Assembly (NCBI GenBank): GCA_013215825.1
Contig: JABSQN010000001.1
Span: 186,001-250,000 of the forward strand
DNA length: 64,000 nucleotides
Direction of reading: 5' to 3'
Source: Piscirickettsiaceae bacterium
GTDB taxonomy: Bacteria; Pseudomonadota; Gammaproteobacteria; Nitrosococcales; Methylophagaceae
Part shown: positions 54,918-63,254 of the stretch, one piece after another
Position numbering within the stretch: position 1 is the stretch's first letter
How the letters are laid out: the number at the start of each line of letters is the position of its first letter
Made by a program: the position numbers and the translations under genes
Notes under the pieces: generated by a model
The model's database searches: none
What the model was told of the DNA's origin: nothing
What the model saw: the letters and a program-made list of their open reading frames with translations, nothing else

Positions 54918-54934
54918 TGGCATGTTTACTGCTT
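54918..54934 (+). promoter_or_regulatory. Sigma-54 (-24/-12) promoter of the flgB operon
   Basis: TGGCATGTTTACTGCTT: GG (54919-54920) and GC (54931-54932) are separated by exactly 10 bases, as in the consensus TGGCAC-N5-TTGC. It lies 36 bp before the flgB start codon. Sigma-54 control of middle flagellar genes is known in Vibrio and Pseudomonas; its activator (FlrC/FleR type) is not in the window. Confidence 0.75.
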
Positions 54935-54970
54935 AGTCTATATTTAAAAAGATTAAAGTTGGAGACAAAC

Positions 54971-55372
54971 ATGCCGATAAACTTTGATTCCGCCCTTGGA
55001 ATTCATGCTGATGCACTTAGAGTCCGTTCTCAACGGGCGGAATTGCTTGCGGCAAATATGGCCAATGCTGACACGCCAAATTATAAAGCGCGTGATATTG
55101 ACTTCCAGTCTGCCTTGAAAATGGCGACTAGCGGTCAGTCTTCTAGCATGAAAACAACTCACAGCAATCATTTTTCTACTGCATCAACAGGTCCGTTTGG
55201 CTCACCTGCTGTGCAGTATCGAACTGCTATGCAACCTTCTCTTGATGGTAATACTGTCGATGAGCAATTTGAACAATCTCAATTCATGCAAAACTCAGTC
55301 CAATATCAGGCGAGTCTTAATTTTCTCGGTGCCCGTTTTCAGGGATTACTGAGTGCGATAAGGGGGGAGTAA
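54971..55372 (+). CDS. flgB: Flagellar basal-body proximal rod protein FlgB
   Basis: 133 residues; GGAGA precedes the ATG (an upstream in-frame start is in the promoter leader and is not used). LGIHADALRVRSQRAELLAANMANADTPNYKARDIDFQSAL is the conserved rod N-terminus, and the C-terminus has NSVQYQASLNFLGARFQGLLSAIRGE. FlgB is exported by the flagellar type III apparatus and forms the rod base in the periplasm. First gene of the flgBCDEFGHIJK run; flgC begins 6 bp after it. Confidence 0.96.
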   Translation: MPINFDSALGIHADALRVRSQRAELLAANMANADTPNYKARDIDFQSALKMATSGQSSSMKTTHSNHFSTASTGPFGSPAVQYRTAMQPSLDGNTVDEQFEQSQFMQNSVQYQASLNFLGARFQGLLSAIRGE

Positions 55373-55378
55373 GTCCTT

Positions 55379-55792
55379 ATGTCTTTATTTAATGTATTTG
55401 ATATAGCCGGCAGCGGTATGAGTGCGCAGTCATTGCGGCTCAATACAACAGCCAGTAATTTAGCGAATGCCGATAGTGTTAGCAGTAGTCTTGGCGAGGT
55501 CTATCGCACGCGAAGCCCTGTTTTTGCAACAGTGATGAATGATGCACAAGCCGGTTATAAACAAGGTGGAGTGCAAGTGAAAGGCATTGTAGAAAGCCAA
55601 GCGCCTGTACGTCAAGAATATAATCCTAGTCATCCAATGGCAAATAATGAGGGTTATGTATTTCATTCAAATGTTGATCCGATGTCGGAGATGGCCAATA
55701 TGATGTCGGCCTCTCGTTCATATCAAAATAATGTCGAAATTGCTAATACGGCGAAGCAGTTATTACTTCGTACTTTGCAACTAGGTCAATAA
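55379..55792 (+). CDS. flgC: Flagellar basal-body rod protein FlgC
   Basis: 137 residues. FNVFDIAGSGMSAQSLRLNTTASNLANADSVSSS, the rod/hook N-terminal signature, and a C-terminal MMSASRSYQNNVEIANTAKQLLLRTLQLGQ. It forms the rod next to FlgB. GGGGGAGTAAG lies before the start. Length is the family's usual (about 135). Confidence 0.96.
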   Translation: MSLFNVFDIAGSGMSAQSLRLNTTASNLANADSVSSSLGEVYRTRSPVFATVMNDAQAGYKQGGVQVKGIVESQAPVRQEYNPSHPMANNEGYVFHSNVDPMSEMANMMSASRSYQNNVEIANTAKQLLLRTLQLGQ

Positions 55793-55810
55793 GGTCTTAG
55801 GAGAATAATT

Positions 55811-56497
55811 ATGTCTATTAGCGGTGTCGATACAACAGGTGCATATGCTTTTCTAAATAAGAATACGAGCATTGAACAAGATGAAAAAGAAGATAGTGAT
55901 TTGGCGACAGCAGATTACCTATCATTAATGACAGCTCAATTGAAGAATCAAGATCCCTTAGAGCCTATGGATAATGGTGAGTTTCTTGGACAAATTGCTC
56001 AGTTTGCCACGGTAAGTGGTATCGGTGATTTGCAAACATCTTTTGATAATTTTTCAGCGGCTATGCAATCCGATCAAGCTTTGCAAGGCTCTGCTTTGGT
56101 AGGACGTTCGGTACTTGTTCCATCATCAATTGGCACGATGACTGCAGAAGGTGGATTAAAAGGTCAAATTAATGTCGCTGAACCTGTGTCAGATTTAAGA
56201 GTACAAATCTTTGCTGAATCAGGTGCGTTAATAAAAACAATTGAAATGGGCAGTGCATCGGGTTATACCAACTTTGCTTGGGATGGACTTGCCGAGAATG
56301 GAGAAGTAATGACACCGGGCATTTATCAGTTTAAAGCCTCCGGCACAATAAATGGTGATAACACTGCCTTTGGCACCGCAACGGTTGCTAAAGTAGACAG
56401 CGTTTTGGTTGGCTCGGGTCAACAAGGATTAACGGTTAATCTTGCTGGAATTGGTTCAGTACCATTCAGTGAAGTTCAAGAAATTTTAGGAGTATAG
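55811..56497 (+). CDS. flgD: Flagellar hook-capping protein FlgD
   Basis: 228 residues. N-terminal part DYLSLMTAQLKNQDPLEPMDNGEFLGQIAQFATVSGI is the FlgD signature. Middle and C-terminal Tudor/FNIII-like fold includes FAESGALIKTIEMGSASGYTNFAWDGLAENGEVMTPGIYQFKA. It caps the growing hook so FlgE can polymerise, and then is replaced by FlgK. An AGGAG site and only 4 bp separate its end from flgE. Confidence 0.95.
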   Translation: MSISGVDTTGAYAFLNKNTSIEQDEKEDSDLATADYLSLMTAQLKNQDPLEPMDNGEFLGQIAQFATVSGIGDLQTSFDNFSAAMQSDQALQGSALVGRSVLVPSSIGTMTAEGGLKGQINVAEPVSDLRVQIFAESGALIKTIEMGSASGYTNFAWDGLAENGEVMTPGIYQFKASGTINGDNTAFGTATVAKVDSVLVGSGQQGLTVNLAGIGSVPFSEVQEILGV

Positions 56498-56501
56498 TCT
56501 T

Positions 56502-58196
56502 ATGTCTTTTAGTACTGCATTAAGTGGCTTGAATGCCGCCGCTTCGGATCTTAACGTCAAATCAAATAATATTGCCAATGTAAATACGGTTGGTTTTAAG
56601 TCATCGCGAGCCGAGTTTGGTGATGTGTTTGCCGTATCCGCATTTGGAACATCTAGTAAGACAGCCATAGGTAGCGGTGTGGTTTTATCCAATGTTGCCC
56701 AACAGTTTAATCAGGGTAATTTGGAGTTCACTGATAATTCGCTTGATTTAGCGATTAGTGGCGAAGGATTTTTTGCCATGGCACCAACAGAAGATAGTGG
56801 TGAAATTATTTATACCCGAGCAGGCGCATTTGGTATTAATAAAGATGGCTTTATGGTTAATAGTGGTGGTAATTTTTTACGTACTTTCCCTGTTGACGTA
56901 AATGGTAATATTTCAGCAACCAGTATGAGTGCGGCGAAGCCTTTACAGTTACCAGCATCACAAGGCGCTCCAGAAGCGACCACAGAATTAAAAATTGCAA
57001 CGAATTTACCCTCGAATGCAGACGGTATATTTAATGAGGTGACACCTGCAATCTCTGGAGCACTAACGGCTACTGATACGCTTGTATTAAGTGATTTTAG
57101 TAGTACCAATCTTGTATTTACAGTCCAAGGAGATACAGCGACCGATACAGTTACCTTAAATACGAATTACACAGCTCCTCTTACGACGACGAATATATTA
57201 AATGATATAAATACGCAGTTAACAGTCTCAGGTATTACAGCCAGCCTGAGCGGTGGTAAGCTTGTGTTTACGGATAATACGGCCGGTGTTAATACTAATC
57301 CGGTGGTCACTGTGACGTCTGCTGCTCTTGCTGTGGATGCTCAATTTGCAGGCTCAATAACAACATCCGCAGCAGATGCTGTTTTTGCACCATTAGCAAT
57401 CAACCCTTTTGACATAGCAACCTATAGTAACTCTACATCAGCAACGGTTTATGACTCACTAGGTAATGAGCATATTATTACAACTTACTATCAAAAAGTA
57501 GATGAGGCTGTTGCAACACCAGTAGGAACTGATAATCAATGGCGAATGGAAGTGTTTATTGCCGCTGCAGATATTAAACAGCCTTCTTCACCTTTACCAG
57601 TAGGGAGTGGAACAAACCAGCTAGTTCAATTAGGAAGCACGACAACAGTTCAATTTAAGGATGATGGCTTATTAGATAGTGTTCTACCAAGTGATCCCGT
57701 TTTATTAAATATGACAATTGGTGCGGGTACTGAATTATCAAGTGGTGCGGCAGATCTAACCGTTGCACTTAACCTAACGGGTTCTACCCAGAACTCGGGT
57801 TCTTTTGCTGTAGGAGCGTTAACTGTTAATGGTTTTCCAACTGGCCGTTTAACCGGTGTTGATGTGAGTGATGATGGTTTAATTCGAGCTACATACAGTA
57901 ATGGTCAAGCTGTCGCTATTGGTAAAATTGCCTTAGCTAACTTCGCCAATGTTCAGGCTTTAAATAAAATAGGTAATACGGCATGGAAAGAAACAACTGA
58001 TTCAGGCCCTGTTATTGCTGGTGAAGCCGCAACAGGCAGTTTCGGTAAGATTCAATCCGGTGCATTGGAAACATCCAATGTCGATTTGACCAAAGAGTTA
58101 GTGGGGTTAATCACGGCTCAACGTAATTTCCAGGCCAACTCTAAATCGATTGAAACATTTAATACTATTACACAAACGATTATTAATATTAGATAG
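56502..58196 (+). CDS. flgE: Flagellar hook protein FlgE
   Basis: 564 residues, larger than the E. coli protein (402). N-terminal FSTALSGLNAAASDLNVKSNNIANVNTVGFKSSRAEFGDVFA, FlgE/F/G middle domain YTRAGAFGINKDGFMVNSGGNFL, and C-terminal FGKIQSGALETSNVDLTKELVGLITAQRNFQANSKSIETFNTI. Extra length lies in the surface-exposed part (about 165-350), Thr/Ala/Ser-rich. It builds the hook outside the cell. The intergenic region after it contains a REP pair. Confidence 0.94.
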   Translation: MSFSTALSGLNAAASDLNVKSNNIANVNTVGFKSSRAEFGDVFAVSAFGTSSKTAIGSGVVLSNVAQQFNQGNLEFTDNSLDLAISGEGFFAMAPTEDSGEIIYTRAGAFGINKDGFMVNSGGNFLRTFPVDVNGNISATSMSAAKPLQLPASQGAPEATTELKIATNLPSNADGIFNEVTPAISGALTATDTLVLSDFSSTNLVFTVQGDTATDTVTLNTNYTAPLTTTNILNDINTQLTVSGITASLSGGKLVFTDNTAGVNTNPVVTVTSAALAVDAQFAGSITTSAADAVFAPLAINPFDIATYSNSTSATVYDSLGNEHIITTYYQKVDEAVATPVGTDNQWRMEVFIAAADIKQPSSPLPVGSGTNQLVQLGSTTTVQFKDDGLLDSVLPSDPVLLNMTIGAGTELSSGAADLTVALNLTGSTQNSGSFAVGALTVNGFPTGRLTGVDVSDDGLIRATYSNGQAVAIGKIALANFANVQALNKIGNTAWKETTDSGPVIAGEAATGSFGKIQSGALETSNVDLTKELVGLITAQRNFQANSKSIETFNTITQTIINIR

Positions 58197-58199
58197 ATT

Positions 58200-58269
58200 G
58201 TGGGTCGGGTTTTAACCCGACATGGGGCTTATGAACATAAGCCTGAAGTTGGACTAAAGTCCAACCTAC
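58200..58269. repeat. REP/inverted-REP pair between flgE and flgF
   Basis: GTGG plus hairpin GTCGGGTTTTAACCCGAC (58200-58221), then GTTGGACTAAAGTCCAAC and CTAC (58248-58269). Just 21 bp before the flgF start, so it lies in the operon transcript. Confidence 0.8.
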
Positions 58270-58290
58270 TAGATTGGGAGGACTTTAATT

Positions 58291-59031
58291 ATGGATCATA
58301 TGCTTTATATTTCAATGAATGCTGCACAGCAAACCATGCTGGCACAGGCAACGAATAGTAATAATTTAGCCAATGTGAACACAACCGGTTTTCGGGCTGA
58401 TTTTGAACAGTTCCGTAGCCAACCTGTGTTTGGTGAAGGTTTACCAACACGTGTTTATGCCATGAGTGAGCGTCCTCAAACTGATTATCAAACAGGTTCA
58501 ATCCAAACGACAGGTCGTGAATTAGATATTTCTATTCAAGGTGAAGGATTTATTGCTGTACAAGGTAAAGATGGTCGTGAAGGCTATACGCGTGCGGGTG
58601 ATTTACATGTGACTGCAACAGGTCAATTAGTCACAGGAACGGGCTTGGCAGTGATGGGAGAAGGTGGACTTATCGCGATTCCTCCAGCAGAAAAAATTGA
58701 GATTGGTGCCGATGGTACTATTTCAATTCGTCCTATTGGTGCTCAAGCGAGTGAGTTAGCTATTTTAGATCGTGTAAAGCTGGTTAAACCAGAGCTTAAA
58801 GATATTTTTAAAGATAATGACGGCTTAATGAGGATGAAAGATGGTAGTCCTGCACCTTTAGATGGTGCGGTTAGAGTGGCATCTGGCACCTTAGAGGGCA
58901 GTAATGTCAATGCTGTTGGCGCCTTAGTCAATATGATTGAATTACAACGTCAGTATGAGATGCAGGTCAAAATGATGAAGACTGCAGACGATAATAGTGC
59001 TGCATCGGCACGTTTGTTGCAATTTAACTAA
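58291..59031 (+). CDS. flgF: Flagellar basal-body rod protein FlgF
   Basis: 246 residues. MDHMLYISMNAAQQTMLAQATNSNNLANVNTTGFRADFEQ, the FlgF opening, then YTRAGDLHVTATGQLVTG and C-terminal SNVNAVGALVNMIELQRQYEMQVKMMKTADDNSAASARLL. Forms the proximal part of the rod. GGGAGG lies before the ATG. Confidence 0.95.
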   Translation: MDHMLYISMNAAQQTMLAQATNSNNLANVNTTGFRADFEQFRSQPVFGEGLPTRVYAMSERPQTDYQTGSIQTTGRELDISIQGEGFIAVQGKDGREGYTRAGDLHVTATGQLVTGTGLAVMGEGGLIAIPPAEKIEIGADGTISIRPIGAQASELAILDRVKLVKPELKDIFKDNDGLMRMKDGSPAPLDGAVRVASGTLEGSNVNAVGALVNMIELQRQYEMQVKMMKTADDNSAASARLLQFN

Positions 59032-59074
59032 TTAACAGCGTAATGATGCGTCAAAATAATGTAGGAGCAGCGCC

Positions 59075-59860
59075 ATGAACCAAGCGTTATGGATTGCCAA
59101 AACAGGGCTTGATGCCCAACAAACAAGAATGTCAGTTATTTCTAATAACTTGGCAAACGTGAATACCACAGGCTTTAAGCAAGATCGTGCGGTATTTGAA
59201 GATTTGCTTTATATCAATATGCGACAGCCAGGAGCTCAATCTTCAAGCAATACCGAGCTACCTTCAGGCTTAATGATTGGTACTGGTGTTCGAACGGTTG
59301 CAACAGAAAAACAGCATACACAAGGTGCTATTATTCAAACAGGTAAATCACTGGATATGGCGATAAATGGTCGAGGTTTCTTCCAAATATCTATGCCAGA
59401 CGGTACTACTTCTTATACACGGGATGGTACTTTTCAGATTAATTCAACGGGTGAAGTTGTGATGGCTAATGGCTATAAGCTTGAACCGTCAATAACTGTT
59501 CCTGAAGATACCTTAAGTTTGACTGTAGGTACCGATGGTAGTGTCAGTGTATTAACTCCAGGGCAAAACACACCAACAGTTATTGGTAATATCACGCTTG
59601 CAGACTTTGTGAACCCAACAGGTCTACAACCAATGGGTGAAAACTTATATAAAGAAAGTGGTGCCAGTGGCACGCCTGTGACAGGTGAACCAGGCTTAAC
59701 AGGATTGGGATCAATTATTGGTGGTTCATTAGAAACATCAAATGTAAATGTAGTGACCGAGCTTATCAATATGATTGAAACGCAACGAGCGTATGAAATG
59801 AACTCAAAAGCCATTTCGACCGCCGATCAAATGTTGCAATACGCTAGTCAAAATCTTTAA
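59075..59860 (+). CDS. flgG: Flagellar distal rod protein FlgG
   Basis: 261 residues, the usual length. MNQALWIAKTGLDAQQTRMSVISNNLANVNTTGFKQDRAVFEDLLYINMRQPGAQSS is diagnostic of FlgG, with YTRDGTFQINSTGEVVMANGY and a C-terminal SNVNVVTELINMIETQRAYEMNSKAISTADQMLQYASQNL. Forms the distal rod across the outer membrane. TAGGAG precedes the start. A REP array separates it from flgH. Confidence 0.97.
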   Translation: MNQALWIAKTGLDAQQTRMSVISNNLANVNTTGFKQDRAVFEDLLYINMRQPGAQSSSNTELPSGLMIGTGVRTVATEKQHTQGAIIQTGKSLDMAINGRGFFQISMPDGTTSYTRDGTFQINSTGEVVMANGYKLEPSITVPEDTLSLTVGTDGSVSVLTPGQNTPTVIGNITLADFVNPTGLQPMGENLYKESGASGTPVTGEPGLTGLGSIIGGSLETSNVNVVTELINMIETQRAYEMNSKAISTADQMLQYASQNL

Positions 59861-59866
59861 CCTAAT

Positions 59867-60171
59867 GTAGGTTGGAATTTATTCCAACTTCAGGTTTATG
59901 TTCAGAGTCCCTGTTGGGTTGAAACCCAACCTACAGCTGGACTTGTAGGTTGGAATTTATTCCAACTTCAGGTTTATGTTCAGAGTCCCCTATTGGGTTG
60001 AAACCCAACCTACAGTTGGATTTGTAGGTTGAAATTTATTCCAACTTCAGGTTTATGTTCAGAGTCCCCTGTTGGGTTGAAACCCAACCTACAGTTGGAT
60101 TTGTAGGTTGGACTTCAGTCCAACTTCAGGCTTACATTCGTAGTCTCTATTGGGTTGAAACCCAAGCTACA
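59867..60171. repeat. Four-unit tandem REP array (about 79-bp period) between flgG and flgH
   Basis: Units begin at 59867, 59945, 60024 and 60103. Each has GTAG plus a hairpin of the GTTGGAATTTATTCCAAC type, a TTCAGGTTTATGTTCAGAGT spacer, then the inverted hairpin GTTGGGTTGAAACCCAAC and CTAC. That is the REP plus inverted REP arrangement called a BIME. The first three units are nearly identical, while the last has more differences. The array is inside the flagellar operon, so it is transcribed; RNA hairpins may stop exonucleases or cause partial termination between flgG and flgH. Confidence 0.9.
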
Positions 60172-60232
60172 TTCAGATCATGGCACAAACCCTGCATCAA
60201 CCCAAATAACAGAATGATATTTGGAGAAAAGA

Positions 60233-60940
60233 ATGAAATATCTTATAAAAACAGCAACACTAATTAGCTTAATTATTATGACGGGCTGTATGAGCAATAC
60301 CGCCAAACGTGATCCGGAGTATGCGGCTGTTCGCCCAGTGGCTATGCCGATACAAGAGCAAAGTGATGGTGCTATTTTCAATGTCAATACCAATGTTTCT
60401 TTTTATGAAGATTACCGCGCTCGTCGAGTTGGCGATATTTTGACGGTCAAGCTTGAAGAAAAAACATCGGCTGAAAAAGAAAGCGAAACAACGATAAATA
60501 AAAGTAGTAGCAATAGCATCACTAATCCAACACTCTTTGGTACAACGGCCGAGTTTGATTTGCCAGGATTCTTACCATTAGCGAATAATAAAAATAACAA
60601 CCTTGCTTTTAGCCTTGGCTCTGAGCATGACTTTACCGGTGGTGGAGATAGTGATTTAAGCAATAAATTATCGGGTGATATTAGCGTATCGGTTGTTGAG
60701 GTGTTGCCCAATGGCAATATGGTGATCCGTGGTGAAAAAATTATGACAATTAATCAAGGGAATGAATACCTGCGTATTTCGGGTACGATTAGTCCACGAG
60801 ATATAGACAGTAATAATTCAATTTCATCAAAGCGTATTGCTAATGCAAAAATTTCATATGTCGGTGATGGGCCAACCAATGATGCCAATGTTGTAGGTTG
60901 GTTAAGCCGCTTCTTTCTTAGTGCCTTAATGCCGTTTTAG
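60233..60940 (+). CDS. flgH: Flagellar L-ring lipoprotein FlgH
   Basis: 235 residues; GGAGAAAAG precedes ATG at 60233. Lipoprotein signal [13 protein letters not shown] with lipobox Cys. FlgH domain: [90 protein letters not shown] and [13 protein letters not shown] at the end. It forms the L ring in the outer membrane. Eleven bases separate it from flgI. Confidence 0.96.
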   Translation: MKYLIKTATLISLIIMTGCMSNTAKRDPEYAAVRPVAMPIQEQSDGAIFNVNTNVSFYEDYRARRVGDILTVKLEEKTSAEKESETTINKSSSNSITNPTLFGTTAEFDLPGFLPLANNKNNNLAFSLGSEHDFTGGGDSDLSNKLSGDISVSVVEVLPNGNMVIRGEKIMTINQGNEYLRISGTISPRDIDSNNSISSKRIANAKISYVGDGPTNDANVVGWLSRFFLSALMPF

Positions 60941-60950
60941 GAGAGTAATC

Positions 60951-62045
60951 ATGATTATTAAAAGACTATTAATCACATTCGCATTGTTAGCACTATCAAC
61001 ATTGAGCTATGCCGAACGCATTAAAGACTTAGCGTCCATTGCCGGTGTTCGTAATAACCAATTAGTCGGTTATGGTTTGGTGGTGGGTTTAAATGGCACA
61101 GGTGACAAAACCAAATTTACCGGCCAAAGCATGCGTAGTATGTTGCGTGAAATGGGGGTAACATTACCACCTGGAACCGATCCTAAAAGCAAGAATGTAG
61201 CAGCCGTAGCAGTACATGCCAATTTACCTCCTTTTTTAAAACCCGGACAAAATATTGATGTGACGGTATCGTCATTAGGTGATGCAAAAAGCCTACGTGG
61301 CGGTAGCTTGATTATGACACCGCTAAAAGGTGCAGATGGTCAGATTTATGCCATGGCACAAGGTAACTTAGTAGTGGGTGGCTTTGGTGCTGAGGCAAGT
61401 GACGGCTCACGTATTACGGTTAATATTCCTAGTGCAGGACGCATTCCAAATGGTGCAACTATTGAGCGAACAGTAAAAAACTCCTTTAATGTCGGCGATC
61501 ATATTATCTTAAATTTACACCAAGCTGATTTCACAACAGCAAGTCGATTAACAGATTCGATAAATCATACATTAGGCAAAGGTTCGGCTCGGGCGATGGA
61601 TGCTGCATCCATAAAAGTTAATGCCCCGCGAGATCCAAGCCAACGCGTTCCCTTCTTATCATTAATTGAAAACCTTGAACTTAATCCGGGTGAAGCAGCG
61701 GCTAAAATTGTCATTAATTCACGAACAGGCACTATTGTTATCGGTCAACATGTGCGAGTAAGCCCCGCAGCGGTCACACACGGTAATTTATCGGTAACGA
61801 TTTCGGCAAATACCGAAGTCAGTCAACCGAATTCTTTCTCTAGTGGTGAAACAGTGATTACCCCCAATTTTGATATAGAAGTGACAGAAGAAGACAGCCG
61901 AATGTTTGTTTTTAATCCTGGCACATCATTAGATGAAATTGTACGAGCAGTGAATCAAGTGGGCGCTGCGCCGGGTGATTTAGTCGCGATATTAGAAGCC
62001 TTAAAACAAGCTGGTGCATTACGTGCTGAGCTGATTATTATTTAA
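60951..62045 (+). CDS. flgI: Flagellar P-ring protein FlgI
   Basis: 364 residues with signal peptide ([21 protein letters not shown]). [43 protein letters not shown] and the C-terminal [44 protein letters not shown] are typical. It forms the periplasmic P ring in the peptidoglycan layer. GGAG six bases before ATG. Confidence 0.97.
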   Translation: MIIKRLLITFALLALSTLSYAERIKDLASIAGVRNNQLVGYGLVVGLNGTGDKTKFTGQSMRSMLREMGVTLPPGTDPKSKNVAAVAVHANLPPFLKPGQNIDVTVSSLGDAKSLRGGSLIMTPLKGADGQIYAMAQGNLVVGGFGAEASDGSRITVNIPSAGRIPNGATIERTVKNSFNVGDHIILNLHQADFTTASRLTDSINHTLGKGSARAMDAASIKVNAPRDPSQRVPFLSLIENLELNPGEAAAKIVINSRTGTIVIGQHVRVSPAAVTHGNLSVTISANTEVSQPNSFSSGETVITPNFDIEVTEEDSRMFVFNPGTSLDEIVRAVNQVGAAPGDLVAILEALKQAGALRAELIII

Positions 62046-62109
62046 TTATGTTCTCTAATTCTTTACTATCATTTTCGTGTTTGACCCCATCATTATCGAG
62101 TTTAGTTTC

Positions 62110-62246
62110 GTCATTCTCGCGAACGTGGGAATCCAACGATCGTGATTATTTCAACTGCTCATGGATCCCCGCGTTCGCGAGGATGACAGGAGCGGGAGTA
62201 ATGTGGATGAAAAAAATTGAAGGTGTAGGTTGGATTTCAATCCAAC
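62110..62246. repeat. MITE-like palindrome (copy 4) followed by a single REP between flgI and flgJ
   Basis: GTCATTCTCGCGAACGTGGG (from 62110) and the inverted arm CCCCGCGTTCGCGAGGATGAC (to 62187) are separated by about 28 bp; this is the best-preserved copy of the family. Then at 62225-62246 GTAG plus hairpin GTTGGATTTCAATCCAAC. Nothing else is seen in the 215 bp between flgI and flgJ. Confidence 0.85.
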
Positions 62247-62260
62247 AAGCAACATAAACA

Positions 62261-63220
62261 ATGGCACTTAACACCGAAATCGTCCAAACAGCCCTAGACT
62301 CAAAAGGTCTTGCCGAACTACGTCGTTCAGCAAGAGCGGATAAAAACGATCAAGAAACACTCCGTCAAGTTGCCGGGCAATTTGAATCTTTATTCGTCAA
62401 TATGATGTTAAAAAGTATGCGCCAAGCTAGCTTAGCTGAAGGGATATTTGATAGTTCTCAAAGTGATATGTATCAAGATATGTCAGATCAACAACTCGCC
62501 GTCGATTTGTCAGCAAAAGGTGGTCTTGGTTTGCAAGATATGATTATTCGTCAACTAGGTGGACACGTTGAGAGCAAGCTAGATAAAGGTGAAATGGTCA
62601 ATTCCGCACCTGTGAGGCCTGCCTATTCGCCAGATGTTTATCAAACAGCTATCTTGAATAAAGTTAGCCAAACCGCACCGAAAGAAGTCGAAGTAACTCA
62701 AATTAATACGGAGTCTAAAACTAAACTGTCATTGGACACGCCAGAAAGCTTCGTACAACAACTCTGGTCAATGGCAAAACAAGCCGCTGATAAAATCGGA
62801 GTGAAAGCCGAAGTATTATTATCCCAAGCTGCATTAGAAACCGGTTGGGGAAAACACGTTATTAATAAAAGTGATGGTCAATCAAGTCACAACTTATTCA
62901 ATATAAAAGCCGACAGTCGTTGGCAAGGTGATTTAGTCACAAAAGGCACCGTTGAATATCGTGATGGTATCGCCGTCAAAGAACAGGCGCAATTTAGATC
63001 CTACGATTCATATCAAGACAGTTTTGATGATTATGTGAATTTTTTGCAAACTCAGCCGCGTTACCGACAAGCATTGGAACAAGCCCAAAACCCAGAAGCA
63101 TTCATAGAAGGCCTACATAAAGCAGGCTATGCCACCGATCCAAATTATGCAGATAAAATTAAACAAATCATGAATAGCGATACATTGGCACAAATATCGC
63201 AAGAGCTAAAGTATTCATAA
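62261..63220 (+). CDS. flgJ: Flagellar rod-capping protein/peptidoglycan hydrolase FlgJ
   Basis: 319 residues, bifunctional gammaproteobacterial type. Residues about 1-110 are the rod-binding domain (QFESLFVNMMLKSMRQASLAEGIFDSSQSDMYQDMSDQQLA). From about 165 is a glucosaminidase domain: PESFVQQLWSMAKQAADKIGVKAEVLLSQAALETGWGKHVI, with the catalytic Glu in ALETGWG, then HNLFNIKAD and FDDYVNFLQTQPRYRQAL. It cuts peptidoglycan so that the rod can pass. flgK follows after 34 bp. Confidence 0.95.
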   Translation: MALNTEIVQTALDSKGLAELRRSARADKNDQETLRQVAGQFESLFVNMMLKSMRQASLAEGIFDSSQSDMYQDMSDQQLAVDLSAKGGLGLQDMIIRQLGGHVESKLDKGEMVNSAPVRPAYSPDVYQTAILNKVSQTAPKEVEVTQINTESKTKLSLDTPESFVQQLWSMAKQAADKIGVKAEVLLSQAALETGWGKHVINKSDGQSSHNLFNIKADSRWQGDLVTKGTVEYRDGIAVKEQAQFRSYDSYQDSFDDYVNFLQTQPRYRQALEQAQNPEAFIEGLHKAGYATDPNYADKIKQIMNSDTLAQISQELKYS

Positions 63221-63254
63221 ATATGGTCGCTAAACACGACATGAGGGCGCTACT

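Noticed and set aside
59867-60171. Possible CRISPR array (regular repeats between flgG and flgH)
   Set aside because: Period about 79 bp, each unit is itself two hairpins, and the 'spacers' are nearly identical. There are no cas genes. It fits REP/BIME units.
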